Positions 36,750 through 46,061 of a DNA stretch of 64,000 nt are shown here, piece by piece. Under the pieces are notes generated by a model, which ran no database searches, was not told where the DNA came from, and saw only the letters and a list, made by a program, of their open reading frames with translations. Source of the stretch: JBOFDP01 sp051647125 (lineage in GTDB: Bacteria; Bacteroidota; Bacteroidia; Chitinophagales; Chitinophagaceae). The stretch is from contig JBOFDP010000085.1 in NCBI GenBank assembly GCA_051647125.1, positions 62,001 to 126,000 on the forward strand. The letters are read 5' to 3'. The position numbers and the translations under genes were made by a program. Within the stretch, counting starts at the first letter, position 1; every line of letters starts with the position of its first letter.

Positions 36750-37619
36750 ATGACAAGCCAAAAAATTAATGAAATTATAAAGAAAAATACCTCTTTATTA
36801 TTACAAAATGAAGGTGCTTTTTCTGAAAACATATTACCTTCTATACCTTGTATTATAAAAATAATAGATTTATGTAAGTCTGTTCTTTTTCCTTCATTTT
36901 TGTACAAAAAAAATTCCTATCACAATACACAAGAATATCAAATCCACATACATCTTGAAAAAATTTATAACCTATTGATAAATCAATTACACTGTGGTTT
37001 TTGTTTTATGCATAAAAATATATTTACGAAAGAACAAGCTGAAAAAATAGCCCTTAGTTTTATAGATCTTCTTCCTGAAATTAAAAGACAATTAACTACA
37101 GATGCTCAAGCTATTAAAAAAATTGATCCTGCAGCAAATTCTATAGAAGAAATTATTTTTTGCTATCCCTCTATTATTGCCCTTACTCACCATAGAATTT
37201 CCCACCAACTTTTTAAAATGGACATCCCTATAATTCCTCGTATTATTACAGAAATGGCACATAGCAATACCGGTATAGATATCCATCCTGCAGCACAAAT
37301 AGGAGATTTTTTTAGCATAGATCATGGTACAGGAGTAGTTATTGGAGCAACATGCATTATCGGTCATCATGTTAGTATTTACCAAGGGGTTACTTTAGGA
37401 GCAAAAAGTTTTGTTTTTGATGATTGTGGTTTACCACTCAATACTCCTCGACATCCTATTATTGAAGACCATGTTACTATTTATTCCAATGCCTCTATCT
37501 TGGGACGTATCACAATAGGTCATCACAGTGTTATCGGAAGTAATGTTCGCCTTACGGAAAGCATTTCCCCAAATTCTAAAATTACTCAATCACAACCAAT
37601 AAAAATTTATGAATCTTAA
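36750..37619 (+). CDS. cysE: Serine O-acetyltransferase
   Basis: A 289-residue enzyme making O-acetylserine, the precursor of cysteine. After an all-helical N-terminal domain comes the left-handed beta helix: TGIDIHPAAQIGDFFSIDHGTGVVIGATCIIGHHVSIYQGVTLGA, with the catalytic histidine in IDHGTG, then RHPIIEDHVTIYSNASILGRITIGHHSVIGSNV. The length is that of the long Bacteroidota form. It overlaps cysM by 11 bp, so the two consecutive steps are coupled. Confidence 0.94.
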   Translation: MTSQKINEIIKKNTSLLLQNEGAFSENILPSIPCIIKIIDLCKSVLFPSFLYKKNSYHNTQEYQIHIHLEKIYNLLINQLHCGFCFMHKNIFTKEQAEKIALSFIDLLPEIKRQLTTDAQAIKKIDPAANSIEEIIFCYPSIIALTHHRISHQLFKMDIPIIPRIITEMAHSNTGIDIHPAAQIGDFFSIDHGTGVVIGATCIIGHHVSIYQGVTLGAKSFVFDDCGLPLNTPRHPIIEDHVTIYSNASILGRITIGHHSVIGSNVRLTESISPNSKITQSQPIKIYES

Positions 37620-38526
37620 GAAAAATCTAAATGAACTAGTTGGAAAAACTCCTTTAGTAGAAATTAGAAACTATGCAAAATACATGAATACAAAAAGTAA
37701 TATTTTTGTAAAATTAGAATCTTTCAATCCTTGTAGAAGTGTTAAAGAACGTATTGCTTTAGCTATGGTAGAAGATGCTTTGAAAAAAGGAATTTTGAAA
37801 GAAAAAGGCACTATTATAGAACCTACAAGTGGAAACACAGGAATAGGTTTATCTATGGTAGGGGCTGCTAAAAATTTACGTGTTATGCTAACTATGCCGG
37901 AAACTATGAGTATAGAACGTAGGTCTTTAATGAGTTTATTAGGGGCAGAACTATTCCTTACTCCTGGAAATTTAGGAATGAAAGGTGCTATAGAAAAAGC
38001 AAATCAATTAAAAGAAGAAATTATTGGATCGGTGGTATTAGGTCAATTTGAAAATAATGCTAATCCTTTAATACATTATCATACTACTGGGGTAGAAATT
38101 TGGGAAGATACTAATGGAAAAACAGATATTTTTATAGCTGGAGTAGGTACAGGAGGTACTATAAGTGGAGTAGGAAAAAAGTTGAAAGAAAATAATCCTA
38201 ATATACAAATAGTAGCAGTAGAGCCGGTAGAATCTCCTGTATTGTCAGGAGGAATACATTCTCCTCATAAAATACAAGGTATAGGTGCTGGGTTTGTTCC
38301 AAAAAACTTTCATAAGGATGTAGTGGATACCATTATGCAAGTAAATACTGAAGAATCTATAAATACAACTAAACTCTTGGCAAAGCAAGAAGGTATTTTA
38401 TCAGGTATTTCTTCCGGTGCGGCACTAACCATAGCTACCAAGTTGGCACAAATGCAAAATAATGCTGGCAAAAATATTGTAGTTATACTCCCTGATACAG
38501 GAGAAAGGTATTTATCAATGTTATAA
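37609..38526 (+). CDS. cysM: Cysteine synthase (CysM type)
   Basis: A 305-residue PLP enzyme joining O-acetylserine and sulfide. The cofactor lysine is Lys46 in NPCRSVKERIAL, the substrate loop is EPTSGNTGIGLSMVGA, and the phosphate-binding loop is GVGTGGTISGVGK. RSVKERIA instead of GSVKDR and the size favour CysM over CysK, although activity on thiosulfate is not predictable. Its start lies inside the cysE end. Confidence 0.93.
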   Translation: MNLKKNLNELVGKTPLVEIRNYAKYMNTKSNIFVKLESFNPCRSVKERIALAMVEDALKKGILKEKGTIIEPTSGNTGIGLSMVGAAKNLRVMLTMPETMSIERRSLMSLLGAELFLTPGNLGMKGAIEKANQLKEEIIGSVVLGQFENNANPLIHYHTTGVEIWEDTNGKTDIFIAGVGTGGTISGVGKKLKENNPNIQIVAVEPVESPVLSGGIHSPHKIQGIGAGFVPKNFHKDVVDTIMQVNTEESINTTKLLAKQEGILSGISSGAALTIATKLAQMQNNAGKNIVVILPDTGERYLSML

Positions 38527-38540
38527 TATCTTTGGTATTT

Positions 38541-39512
38541 TTACCAACCTAAGATATATGCAAACATCAATGGGGCAATAATTGTAGCATCACTTTCTAT
38601 AATAAACTTTGGGGTATGAATATCTAATTTTCCCCATGTGATTTTTTCATTGGGTACAGCACCAGAATACGAACCATAGGAGGTGGTGCTATCAGTAATC
38701 TGACAAAAGTATGCCCAAAAAGGAACACCATGCCATTGTAAATCTTGATACATCATAGGCACTACACAGATAGGGAAATCTCCTGCAATACCGCCTCCTA
38801 TCTGAAAAAAACCAACCCCTTTTCCTTCCGAATTTTTCTTGTACCAATCAGCAAGAAATACCATATATTCTATACCGCTTTTTGTAGTAGAGGCTTTTAG
38901 CTCATTTTTTATCACATAAGAACTAAAAATATTACCCATAGTACTATCCTCCCAACCAGGTACTATGATAGGAATATTCTTTTCTGCAGCAGCTAACATC
39001 CAACTATTTTTTGGGTCGGCTTCATAGTCTTTTTCCATTACCTTGCTTAGCAACAATTGGTACATATATTCATAAGGAAAATAACGTTCTTTTTTTTCTT
39101 CAGCATTTTTCCAAAGTTTTACTATATGATGTTGTATTTTTCTAAATGCCTCTTCTTCGGGTATGCAGGTGTCTGTTACCCGATTAAACCCTTGTTCCAA
39201 AAGTTTAAACTCTTGTTCAGGAGTTAAATCTCTATAATAAGGTATGCGTTTATAATGATTATGGGCTACTAAGTTCATAATATCTTCTTCAAGATTAGCC
39301 CCAGTACAAGTAATAATTTGTACTTTATCTTGGCGTATCATCTCTGCTAAGGAAATACCTAATTCTGCCGTACTCATAGCACCTGCCAAGGTTATCATCA
39401 TTTTTCCACCTCTCTGGAGGTGTTTCACATAAGCCTTAGAAGCATCTACTAGAGTAGCGGCATTGAAATGACGATAATGGCGTGTAATAAATTTTGATAT
39501 TTCTCCATTCAT
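38541..39512 (-). CDS. Deoxyhypusine synthase-family protein
   Basis: A 323-residue protein of the deoxyhypusine synthase family. NAD-binding parts include MMITLAGAMSTAELGISLAEMI and CTGANLEEDIMNLV, followed by GWEDSTMGNIFSSYVIK, FFQIGGGIAGDFPICVVPM and the catalytic-lysine segment EKITWGKLDIHTPKF. Bacteria lack eIF5A, so the real reaction is probably polyamine-related (such as homospermidine or another aminobutyl transfer); this is inference. The protein is highly conserved across Bacteroidota. Confidence 0.88.
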   Translation of the reverse strand: MNGEISKFITRHYRHFNAATLVDASKAYVKHLQRGGKMMITLAGAMSTAELGISLAEMIRQDKVQIITCTGANLEEDIMNLVAHNHYKRIPYYRDLTPEQEFKLLEQGFNRVTDTCIPEEEAFRKIQHHIVKLWKNAEEKKERYFPYEYMYQLLLSKVMEKDYEADPKNSWMLAAAEKNIPIIVPGWEDSTMGNIFSSYVIKNELKASTTKSGIEYMVFLADWYKKNSEGKGVGFFQIGGGIAGDFPICVVPMMYQDLQWHGVPFWAYFCQITDSTTSYGSYSGAVPNEKITWGKLDIHTPKFIIESDATIIAPLMFAYILGW

Positions 39513-39530
39513 ATATTAAAAAAATTATAG

Positions 39531-39538
39531 CAAAGATA
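39531..39538 (-). promoter_or_regulatory. Promoter -7 element for the deoxyhypusine-synthase-like gene
   Basis: Minus-strand TATCTTTG matches TAnnTTTG exactly, 18 nt before the ATG at 39512. It is divergent from the holB promoter about 75 bp away. Confidence 0.5.
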
Positions 39539-39613
39539 CAAATTTTATAAAGAGAACTATGTTTAATTTAGTTTAAAAAATAGAGAAAGTATCTTCTATT
39601 ATAGAATTTCTTG

Positions 39614-39621
39614 TATTTTTG
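39614..39621 (+). promoter_or_regulatory. Promoter -7 element directly in front of holB
   Basis: TATTTTTG is followed after 4 nt by the GTG at 39626. It overlaps the first codons of the longest reading frame, which begins with TTG at 39611, so that longer frame cannot be the translated one if this promoter is used. Confidence 0.5.
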
Positions 39622-39625
39622 TAAG

Positions 39626-40777
39626 GTGAATTTTTCAGAACTAGTAGGACAAAAAAAAACAACTCATCATTTTATAGAAATGATACAAGAGAACCGTTTG
39701 AGCCATGCTGTTTTATTAAAAGGACATGAAGGCAATGGCTCGCTTGCTTTAGCTTTAAGTGTAGCACAATATTTGATGTGTGAAGAGCGAATTAAAAATA
39801 CTCAACAACAAGATTCTTGTGGAAAATGCCCTAGTTGTATAAAAGCTCAACAATATATTCATCCAGACATTCATTTTTCGTACCCCATTATTAGCGAAAA
39901 AAATAAAATAAAAAGTATAGATTTTATTACACAATGGCGACATTTTTTAAATCATAAAATATATGGAAATATTTTCGATTGGTTTTTTTTTTTAAACCCA
40001 GAAAACAAACAAGGTAATATTTCTGCTGATGAATGCAATCAAATTATACATGATCTTTCCCTAAAAGGGTATGAATCTCCTTATAAAATTATGTTGTTAT
40101 GGATGCCAGAATATCTTGGAAAAGAAGGTAATAAATTACTTAAATTGATAGAAGAACCACCTTTGGGTACTTATTTATTTCTTATTACTGAAAATGCAAA
40201 AGATATTATTCCCACTATTGCCAGTCGTTGTTGCCCTATCCATATCCCTCTTGCCACAGATGAAAATATTACTCAATATCTTGTAAGAAAAGGAAATATT
40301 CCACAAACAGAAATACCTCAACTTGTGTCTACCTCGAAAGGAAATTTGAGAAAAATATTTTATTATGAAGAAATTACCTCTATGCAAAAAATTTATTTTT
40401 CTCACATAGACAAAATATTAAATGTGACATTTTCTTTAGGACCCATAGCTCATTCAAATTGTATAGAAGAAATTAATACTTTGGGCAGAGAAAAACAAAA
40501 ATATTTACTTTTTTGTTTTTTATCGTTGATAGAAAAAATGATTACACTAAAAGTGTTTCAAACTAACCAAAAAATACAAAATAAGAATCAAGAATTTTCA
40601 CTTATTAACAAAATGCTTTCTTTTACTAGTATTTCTGTGTGGATTAATATGGTACCTTTATTGGAAAAAAATATTTACTATATAGAAAGAAATGCCAACA
40701 GCAAAACATTATTTCATGCGTTGCTTATTCGGCTTTATTATGCAGTAAAAAAACAAACTTTAGTACATAATTTATAA
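39626..40777 (+). CDS. holB: DNA polymerase III delta' subunit
   Basis: About 383 residues of the clamp-loader delta' subunit. From the GTG at 39626 it reads MNFSELVGQKKTTHHFIEMI, the usual family opening. SHAVLLKGHEGNGSLALALSVAQYL is the degenerate P-loop region of the non-hydrolysing subunit, CGKCPSCIKAQQ is the four-cysteine zinc module, and IASRCCPIHIPL contains the SRC motif. A TTG 15 bp upstream would extend the frame, but it lies in the promoter. Confidence 0.88.
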   Translation: MNFSELVGQKKTTHHFIEMIQENRLSHAVLLKGHEGNGSLALALSVAQYLMCEERIKNTQQQDSCGKCPSCIKAQQYIHPDIHFSYPIISEKNKIKSIDFITQWRHFLNHKIYGNIFDWFFFLNPENKQGNISADECNQIIHDLSLKGYESPYKIMLLWMPEYLGKEGNKLLKLIEEPPLGTYLFLITENAKDIIPTIASRCCPIHIPLATDENITQYLVRKGNIPQTEIPQLVSTSKGNLRKIFYYEEITSMQKIYFSHIDKILNVTFSLGPIAHSNCIEEINTLGREKQKYLLFCFLSLIEKMITLKVFQTNQKIQNKNQEFSLINKMLSFTSISVWINMVPLLEKNIYYIERNANSKTLFHALLIRLYYAVKKQTLVHNL

Positions 40778-41169
40778 AATAGCTCTTATTCTTTTTTATT
40801 TACTATAGAAAATCATTTTTACATCGAATAAACCCACGAATTCCTCATACCATTGTGCGTCTATTTTTTATTATTGCGCGTTTACAGCTATAATTTTAGT
40901 ACAATACCAAACAAAAATATTACAGATAATATTAATTTTTTCATAAATACAGTTTTTTACTGGTTAAGGTATATTTATTAAATCATTTTTTTATAGTAAT
41001 TAAGTATTTCTTAAATGACCTATAAAAAATACAAAGGCAACAAAAAATTTTACAAATGAAAATATTTTTTAACTAATTTTGCAATCTGAAAAAATGGATT
41101 ATACACATAGTAGATATTGACCAAAAACAGACTTTTTCGTTTTACCATTATCTAAACCTCCTTTAATTT
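40778..41169. other. 392-bp gene-free stretch between holB and wbqC
   Basis: AT-rich, with stops in all frames and only one promoter-like element (41074-41081). A signal peptidase gene often precedes wbqC in related bacteria; none is recognisable here. I see no tRNA, repeat or strong hairpin. Confidence 0.5.
41074..41081 (+). promoter_or_regulatory. wbqC promoter -7 element
   Basis: TAATTTTG matches TAnnTTTG, 88 nt before the ATG at 41170. Confidence 0.4.
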
Positions 41170-41751
41170 ATGAGTGATTCAAGTATACATTATTTATCTT
41201 ATTGGGGAAATCTAGATACTTGGTTAGATATTTTTTATCACCAAAACGTATTTATTTTTGAAAATACTCCTTATCTAGATTTTCCTAAAGGTGCTTTAAA
41301 CCGCACTTCTATTCTTTCGTCTCAAGGAGTTCTTAACTTAAGAATCCCCATACAAGGAGGACGTAAAAATAAACATTTGTTTAAAGATATTAAAATAGAT
41401 AATAACAAACCTTGGAAAAAACACCATTACAAAAGTATAATCAGTTGTTATGGAAAATCGCCTTGGTGGAAAGAATATGAAGAAGATATAGAAAAATTTT
41501 ATCAACAAAAAAAAATATTTTTATTGGATTTTAATCACTTAATCTATGAATGGGTTGCTAATACTTTGAAGTGTAAGATTAATTATATTTCAACAAATTC
41601 TTTGGTTAAAAACTGTAATTTAAAAACCTCTTTTCCCATTTATCAACAAGTCTTTGGACATCGATTTAATAAAGAAGTTTTTATATTAGATGCTATCCTG
41701 TGTTTGGGGGAAAAAGAATTGGTCTATTGTTTACAACACCATAAAAGATAA
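41170..41751 (+). CDS. WbqC-like family protein
   Basis: A 193-residue protein of the WbqC-like family. The N-terminal part IHYLSYWGNLDTWLDIFYHQNVFIFENTPYLDFPKGALNRTSIL and LRIPIQGGRK, followed by HHYKSIISCYGKSPWWKEYEEDIEKFY, match its Bacteroidota members. The family is found near O-antigen genes and as a stand-alone protein; its reaction is unknown. An in-frame stop just upstream (41164) confirms the ATG chosen. Convergent with the lactate permease gene. Confidence 0.85.
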   Translation: MSDSSIHYLSYWGNLDTWLDIFYHQNVFIFENTPYLDFPKGALNRTSILSSQGVLNLRIPIQGGRKNKHLFKDIKIDNNKPWKKHHYKSIISCYGKSPWWKEYEEDIEKFYQQKKIFLLDFNHLIYEWVANTLKCKINYISTNSLVKNCNLKTSFPIYQQVFGHRFNKEVFILDAILCLGEKELVYCLQHHKR

Positions 41752-41790
41752 TATCACAGATATAGCTTTTTTGAATATTTATTTTTTTTC

Positions 41791-43275
41791 TTAACAAAGA
41801 AAAATAATTAGGCTCAATAGAAGTAAACATATCAAAGCATAAAGTATTACAGATTTTAATATTTTTCCTTCCTGACCATCAAGCTTACAAGTAGAAGTAG
41901 CTACAGAAATACTTTGTGGAGAAATAATTTTTCCTACGGTTGCACCAGCAGTATTTGCCGAAGTAATCCATGTTGTGTCTAAGTGCAAATTATGAGCTAC
42001 ACTATATTGTAGCTTTGCAAATAGAATATTTGAAGCCGCATTACTGCCTGTTAAAAAAGTTCCAATACAACCAATAAAAGGAGCTATAAAGGAAAAATAA
42101 TGTTGTGTAGAAGAAGCTAATGCATTTGCCAATATTTCTATCATACCTGAAAAATCCATTATAGTAGCAAAAATGACTAAAAACAATGTTGTAAGTACTG
42201 TTTTTTTCATCTGTAGACATGTTTTTCCTAAAATAATGCTCAACGTTTTTAAGCGAGCTCCTTGTATTAACCCACCGATTACTCCACCCAATAAAAGTAA
42301 AAAAGGAGTAGAGGTGAACCACCAAATTTCAAATACAGCCAACCTACCTCCAATCATAAATTCAAATTGGTTATGAGCTAAATTTTCTAAAAAATATTTC
42401 AATGTTATTTTAAATGGACTTGTAACAATAATTAACCCCACAATAATAATATATATACTCCAGGCTTTTAGAATATGTTTGTTTTTATAATGTACTTTGA
42501 AAGATTCCTTTTTATAAAAAACCTTTGCTATAACCATTAATGCTAATAATACAAAAATACAACTAATAATACCAGGAACCTCTACACTTAAAAATAATGC
42601 TGAAAAATATTGAGAAACAAAAGAAACTATCCCTAAAGATATTGCTAAAATTATATTTTGCCAAATAGCTTTATGGTTGATAATCATGGTTACCATAAAA
42701 ATAGTTACAATCATTAATGCTAATAATTGCCAGACTATCGTCAGACCCAAAGCTTTCTCTGGTATACCTGTTTCTTGAGACAGTGTAACAATAACTAAAC
42801 CAATACTTCCAAAAGCTGTATTAGCACTATTGGCAATCAAACTTACCATAGCCGAAACCATAGGTTTATATCCTATTCCTATTAAAATAGCCATAGGAAT
42901 AGCTACAGAAGTGCCAAAACCTGCAAGTGATTCTAATAGCCCACCAAAACCAAAAGTAATTAGTAATACTTGTATTGTTTTATTTTTTGAAATAGAAGAA
43001 ATTTGAGATTCTAATACTTTCATATATTTTGTATACAATAGTATATTATATCCAAAAATAGCCATAATCACAATAAAGATAATAAGTCCAAATGCCTTGA
43101 TTGAACCAAATGCCATAGATTGAAAAAAATCTTGGAGAGGAAAATGAAAATATAATACCGCTAACACCAAACAAACTACTAAGGCAATCAAACTACTAAG
43201 ATAACTAGTAACTCTAAATACCCCGAGCAAAAGAATGAGGACCAAAATAGGAATAGTTGATAAAAAAATATCCAT
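41791..43275 (-). CDS. L-lactate permease (LctP family)
   Basis: A 494-residue transporter with about 13 membrane segments. Signatures are GFGGLLESLAGFGTSVAIPMAILIGIGYKP, ANSANTAFGSIGLVIVTL and, near the end, FIGCIGTFLTGSNAASNILFAKLQ ... TANTAGATVGKIISPQSISVA, all typical of LctP/LldP. It probably imports lactate (or glycolate) with protons. It lies 38 bp behind the DUF4292 gene on the same strand; whether they share a transcript is unclear. Confidence 0.92.
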   Translation of the reverse strand: MDIFLSTIPILVLILLLGVFRVTSYLSSLIALVVCLVLAVLYFHFPLQDFFQSMAFGSIKAFGLIIFIVIMAIFGYNILLYTKYMKVLESQISSISKNKTIQVLLITFGFGGLLESLAGFGTSVAIPMAILIGIGYKPMVSAMVSLIANSANTAFGSIGLVIVTLSQETGIPEKALGLTIVWQLLALMIVTIFMVTMIINHKAIWQNIILAISLGIVSFVSQYFSALFLSVEVPGIISCIFVLLALMVIAKVFYKKESFKVHYKNKHILKAWSIYIIIVGLIIVTSPFKITLKYFLENLAHNQFEFMIGGRLAVFEIWWFTSTPFLLLLGGVIGGLIQGARLKTLSIILGKTCLQMKKTVLTTLFLVIFATIMDFSGMIEILANALASSTQHYFSFIAPFIGCIGTFLTGSNAASNILFAKLQYSVAHNLHLDTTWITSANTAGATVGKIISPQSISVATSTCKLDGQEGKILKSVILYALICLLLLSLIIFLC

Positions 43276-43313
43276 AAAAAGAAAATAACAACAAGCAAAA
43301 GTATTGATTTTTT

Positions 43314-44249
43314 CTATTTTTTTGTAGATGGCATAGGAAAATCTAAGGCAATATTAGGTTTGATGGTATTGGTTTGGAAGATAAATTGTAATGTTTGGTG
43401 TTGGTTTTTGGTGTTAGTTATCTGATTAGAAATCATAAATTTTTTAGGTAAAAAATTATTCTTTGCTATAAGTTCATATTCTAAAAAATTAATATCCACA
43501 TGTATTTTTCCTTGTTTCATAAAAAACTTATCAAGTAAATAAGTCTCTATATTATTGCTAAATAGTGCAATAATTTTTCCTTGCGGGAAGGAATAATTAA
43601 TAGTATATTGTTGGGTAATGTTATTATACCAAATAGAATCAGAAACTATTTTTGGGAAAGGAAAATTTCCTAAAAAACATAGATTCATAAACATAAAAAC
43701 TTCTTGTGGGTTATCTTTAATATAATCTAACATAGATTTCATTTTGTTTAATTTATCTATTTCTATAGAATTATCTTGTTTCTTTTTTTTACTATGTTTT
43801 TTTATAAATGCCAATGTTGAATCATACTGATTTTCCAAAAGTTGATGTAAATGAAAAGCATTATTTTCCCCTATTATTTTCACTAAAAAATCTTTTTTTG
43901 TAGCTTTTATACGTACTATCTCTATTCCAAAATAAGTCATAGAACACCAAAAAACACTATCTTTAAAAATACGTGTTTCCATACTAAAGTTTATCTTGTG
44001 CTTCTCTTCTTTTGCTTGAACATAAACTTTTGTTTTTATCTTTACGGTTTGAATATCTGTATGCTTTTTGGTATACAAAATAGAATTTATAAGAGCCGTA
44101 TCTTGTAATCGTTTTTGGCTTAAAAGTATAGAATCATTAAATCCAAAACCCTCATTTTCTACTATTGAAGAATACAACAAATCATTTTTGCTGCCACATT
44201 GTATAAATAAAAAAACACTTATACAACAAATCATTATTTTGGGTATCAT
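43314..44249 (-). CDS. DUF4292-family lipoprotein
   Basis: A 311-residue lipoprotein: signal MIPKIMICCISVFLFIQCGSK with the lipobox cysteine at residue 18. The mature part (KTKVYVQAKEEKHKINFSMETRIFKDSVFWCSM ... GIEIVRIKATKKDF) matches the Bacteroidota DUF4292 family, whose fold resembles LolA/LolB-like lipoprotein carriers; the function is not established. A -7 element stands 4 nt before the ATG, so the transcript should be leaderless. Confidence 0.8.
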   Translation of the reverse strand: MIPKIMICCISVFLFIQCGSKNDLLYSSIVENEGFGFNDSILLSQKRLQDTALINSILYTKKHTDIQTVKIKTKVYVQAKEEKHKINFSMETRIFKDSVFWCSMTYFGIEIVRIKATKKDFLVKIIGENNAFHLHQLLENQYDSTLAFIKKHSKKKKQDNSIEIDKLNKMKSMLDYIKDNPQEVFMFMNLCFLGNFPFPKIVSDSIWYNNITQQYTINYSFPQGKIIALFSNNIETYLLDKFFMKQGKIHVDINFLEYELIAKNNFLPKKFMISNQITNTKNQHQTLQFIFQTNTIKPNIALDFPMPSTKK

Positions 44250-44253
44250 ATAA

Positions 44254-44261
44254 CAAAACTA
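44254..44261 (-). promoter_or_regulatory. Promoter -7 element directly in front of the DUF4292 gene
   Basis: Minus-strand TAGTTTTG matches TAnnTTTG with 4 nt to the ATG at 44249. Confidence 0.5.
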
Positions 44262-44307
44262 CAACAATATGTTTGGAAAAACATTTTTCGTTCTCCTTTA
44301 TCTAGAT

Positions 44308-44315
44308 TATCTTTG
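44308..44315 (+). promoter_or_regulatory. Promoter -7 element for the secreted protein at 44336
   Basis: TATCTTTG matches TAnnTTTG exactly, 20 nt before the ATG. Confidence 0.55.
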
Positions 44316-44335
44316 TAGAGGCTAAAAATACTTCT

Positions 44336-45229
44336 ATGAAAAAAATTATTTTCCTAACTTTTTTTTTATGTACAACCCTTGCTTATACTCAAAAAAACTC
44401 CTTGTTTTGGAATATACGTATAGATAGTTTGCGGTATATTTATGAACAAACATTATTAAGTTCTGAATCTTTCTCCTCTAATTATTCCCAGGATAGTCTT
44501 ATAATAAAAATTATTGTGCGTATGCTACGTGATGACAATAGTTACAAACAAAAATGGGATTCTTTATCAGGTTTTCTTACTTGTATGATAGCTCCGGACA
44601 ATAAATTTAGGGTAATTACCTGGAAAATACCCATTCCCTCAGCTTCAAATCTTTTTTCTTATAGAGGTATCATACAAATGAATGATAAAACCAATACACT
44701 TATTCCTTTGTTTGATGGATATGTTTTTAGTCAAAATAGATATCGTGCCGATGGGTATGATAATCATAAAAACTGGTTTGGAGCTACCTATTATGCCATC
44801 TTTCAATTAGAAAAAAACGAACCCACTTATACACTTTTCGGACTTAGACAAGATGATGTTTTTTCTGATAAAAAAATTATAGAAACCTTTTCTTTAAACA
44901 AAGATAAAAGTATTTCCTTTGGAGGAGCTTTTCACCTAAACGGTATCGACACAAACATTTATACCAATAATAACGAACGTTTCATTTTTGCCTTCAAAAA
45001 AGGTATTTCTACTACTTTTTTATATGAAAAAGATTTAAAAAGAATTGTTTTTGATCAGCTTACTTCTATATCCAATTCTCTAATGGGTCAAAATAAACTA
45101 ATCTCTGGTATATCTGGAATTAACAATATTTTTGTACCTGATGGACATTATTTAGGATTAAAATACCAAGGAAATGGTACTTGGTTTTTTGTTGGTGATG
45201 TTCTTAATTTGTTGAAAAAGAAAAATTAA
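44336..45229 (+). CDS. Secreted protein of unknown function
   Basis: A 297-residue protein with signal peptide MKKIIFLTFFLCTTLAYTQ. The mature part has a helical stretch (residues 25-75), then repeated beta-rich segments (FRVITWKIPIPSASNLFSYRGIIQM, WFGATYYAIFQLEK, YTLFGLRQDD, KGISTTFLYEKDLKRIVFDQL) and ends IFVPDGHYLGLKY ... WFFVGDVLNLL. Similar proteins seem common in Bacteroidota, but no function is known to me. It is divergent from the DUF4292 lipoprotein. Confidence 0.75.
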   Translation: MKKIIFLTFFLCTTLAYTQKNSLFWNIRIDSLRYIYEQTLLSSESFSSNYSQDSLIIKIIVRMLRDDNSYKQKWDSLSGFLTCMIAPDNKFRVITWKIPIPSASNLFSYRGIIQMNDKTNTLIPLFDGYVFSQNRYRADGYDNHKNWFGATYYAIFQLEKNEPTYTLFGLRQDDVFSDKKIIETFSLNKDKSISFGGAFHLNGIDTNIYTNNNERFIFAFKKGISTTFLYEKDLKRIVFDQLTSISNSLMGQNKLISGISGINNIFVPDGHYLGLKYQGNGTWFFVGDVLNLLKKKN

Positions 45230-45290
45230 AAGAATCAATATTATAAACTATATTATTATTCCCTTACATACAGGATATAAAGAAAACACT

Positions 45291-45298
45291 TATTTTTG
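45291..45298 (+). promoter_or_regulatory. menG promoter -7 element
   Basis: TATTTTTG matches TAnnTTTG, 19 nt before the ATG at 45318. Confidence 0.5.
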
Positions 45299-45317
45299 TA
45301 AAAATTTTTTCTTATTT

Positions 45318-46061
45318 ATGGATTATCCACATGACAATATTGTACCTGATAAAAAAGAAACTACTGATAAAAAAAAGCAAGTGTCTACCATGTTTAATGA
45401 AATTGCTTCTCTTTATGATACTGCCAATAGATTATTATCCTTAGGTATAGACAAAAATTGGAGAAAAAAAGCACTTAAAGAGCTGAAACTACAAAACCCT
45501 CAATATATACTAGATGTGGCTACTGGTACTGGTGACTTTGCTATAATGACTTATGAGTATCTAAAGTCGAAAAAAATTATTGGTATAGATATTGCCCAAA
45601 AAATGTTAGAACAAGGTCATAAAAAAACTACCCTTAAAAACTTACAATCACATATTGAATTTCAATTAGGTGATGCCGAAAAAATACAATTTCCGGATTG
45701 CTCTTTTGATGCTATCACTGTTGCTTTTGGGGTAAGAAATTTTGAAAACCTACTCAAAGGATTACAAGAAATGTATAGAGTCTTAAAACCTAATGGGAAA
45801 TGTGTTATTTTAGAATTTAGCCAACCTAAAGGCTGGTTTCAATATATATATAATATTTATTTAAAATACATTACTCCCAATATAGGAGGACTAATTACAA
45901 GAAAAAAAACGGCTTATTTATATTTAAGAAATTCTATACAAGCATTCCCTGAAAGAAATAATTTTGAGAAAATTATGCAAAATGCTGGTTTTGAAAAAAC
46001 ATATCGTATTTCATTATCTGGAGGTATTTGCCATATTTATGTAGGATGCAAAAAATTATAA
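45318..46061 (+). CDS. menG: Demethylmenaquinone methyltransferase
   Basis: A 247-residue class I methyltransferase (UbiE/MenG). MFNEIASLYDTANRLLSLGIDKNWRKKAL is the family N-terminus, ILDVATGTGDFAIMT the SAM-binding motif I, FDAITVAFGVRNFENLLKGLQEMYRVLKPNGKCVILEFSQP the later motifs, and IQAFPERNNFEKIMQNAGF the C-terminal signature. It performs the last menaquinone step by methylating demethylmenaquinone with SAM. It overlaps porT by 16 bp, an order conserved in Bacteroidota. Confidence 0.94.
   Translation: MDYPHDNIVPDKKETTDKKKQVSTMFNEIASLYDTANRLLSLGIDKNWRKKALKELKLQNPQYILDVATGTGDFAIMTYEYLKSKKIIGIDIAQKMLEQGHKKTTLKNLQSHIEFQLGDAEKIQFPDCSFDAITVAFGVRNFENLLKGLQEMYRVLKPNGKCVILEFSQPKGWFQYIYNIYLKYITPNIGGLITRKKTAYLYLRNSIQAFPERNNFEKIMQNAGFEKTYRISLSGGICHIYVGCKKL

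Noticed and set aside
40778..41169. Decayed signal peptidase gene before wbqC
   Set aside because: No stretch in any frame resembles the peptidase motifs, so I cannot support it.
45324..45332. TTATCCACA, a perfect DnaA box, inside the first codons of menG
   Set aside because: It is isolated, lies in coding sequence and has no companion boxes or AT-rich gap, so it is probably chance.
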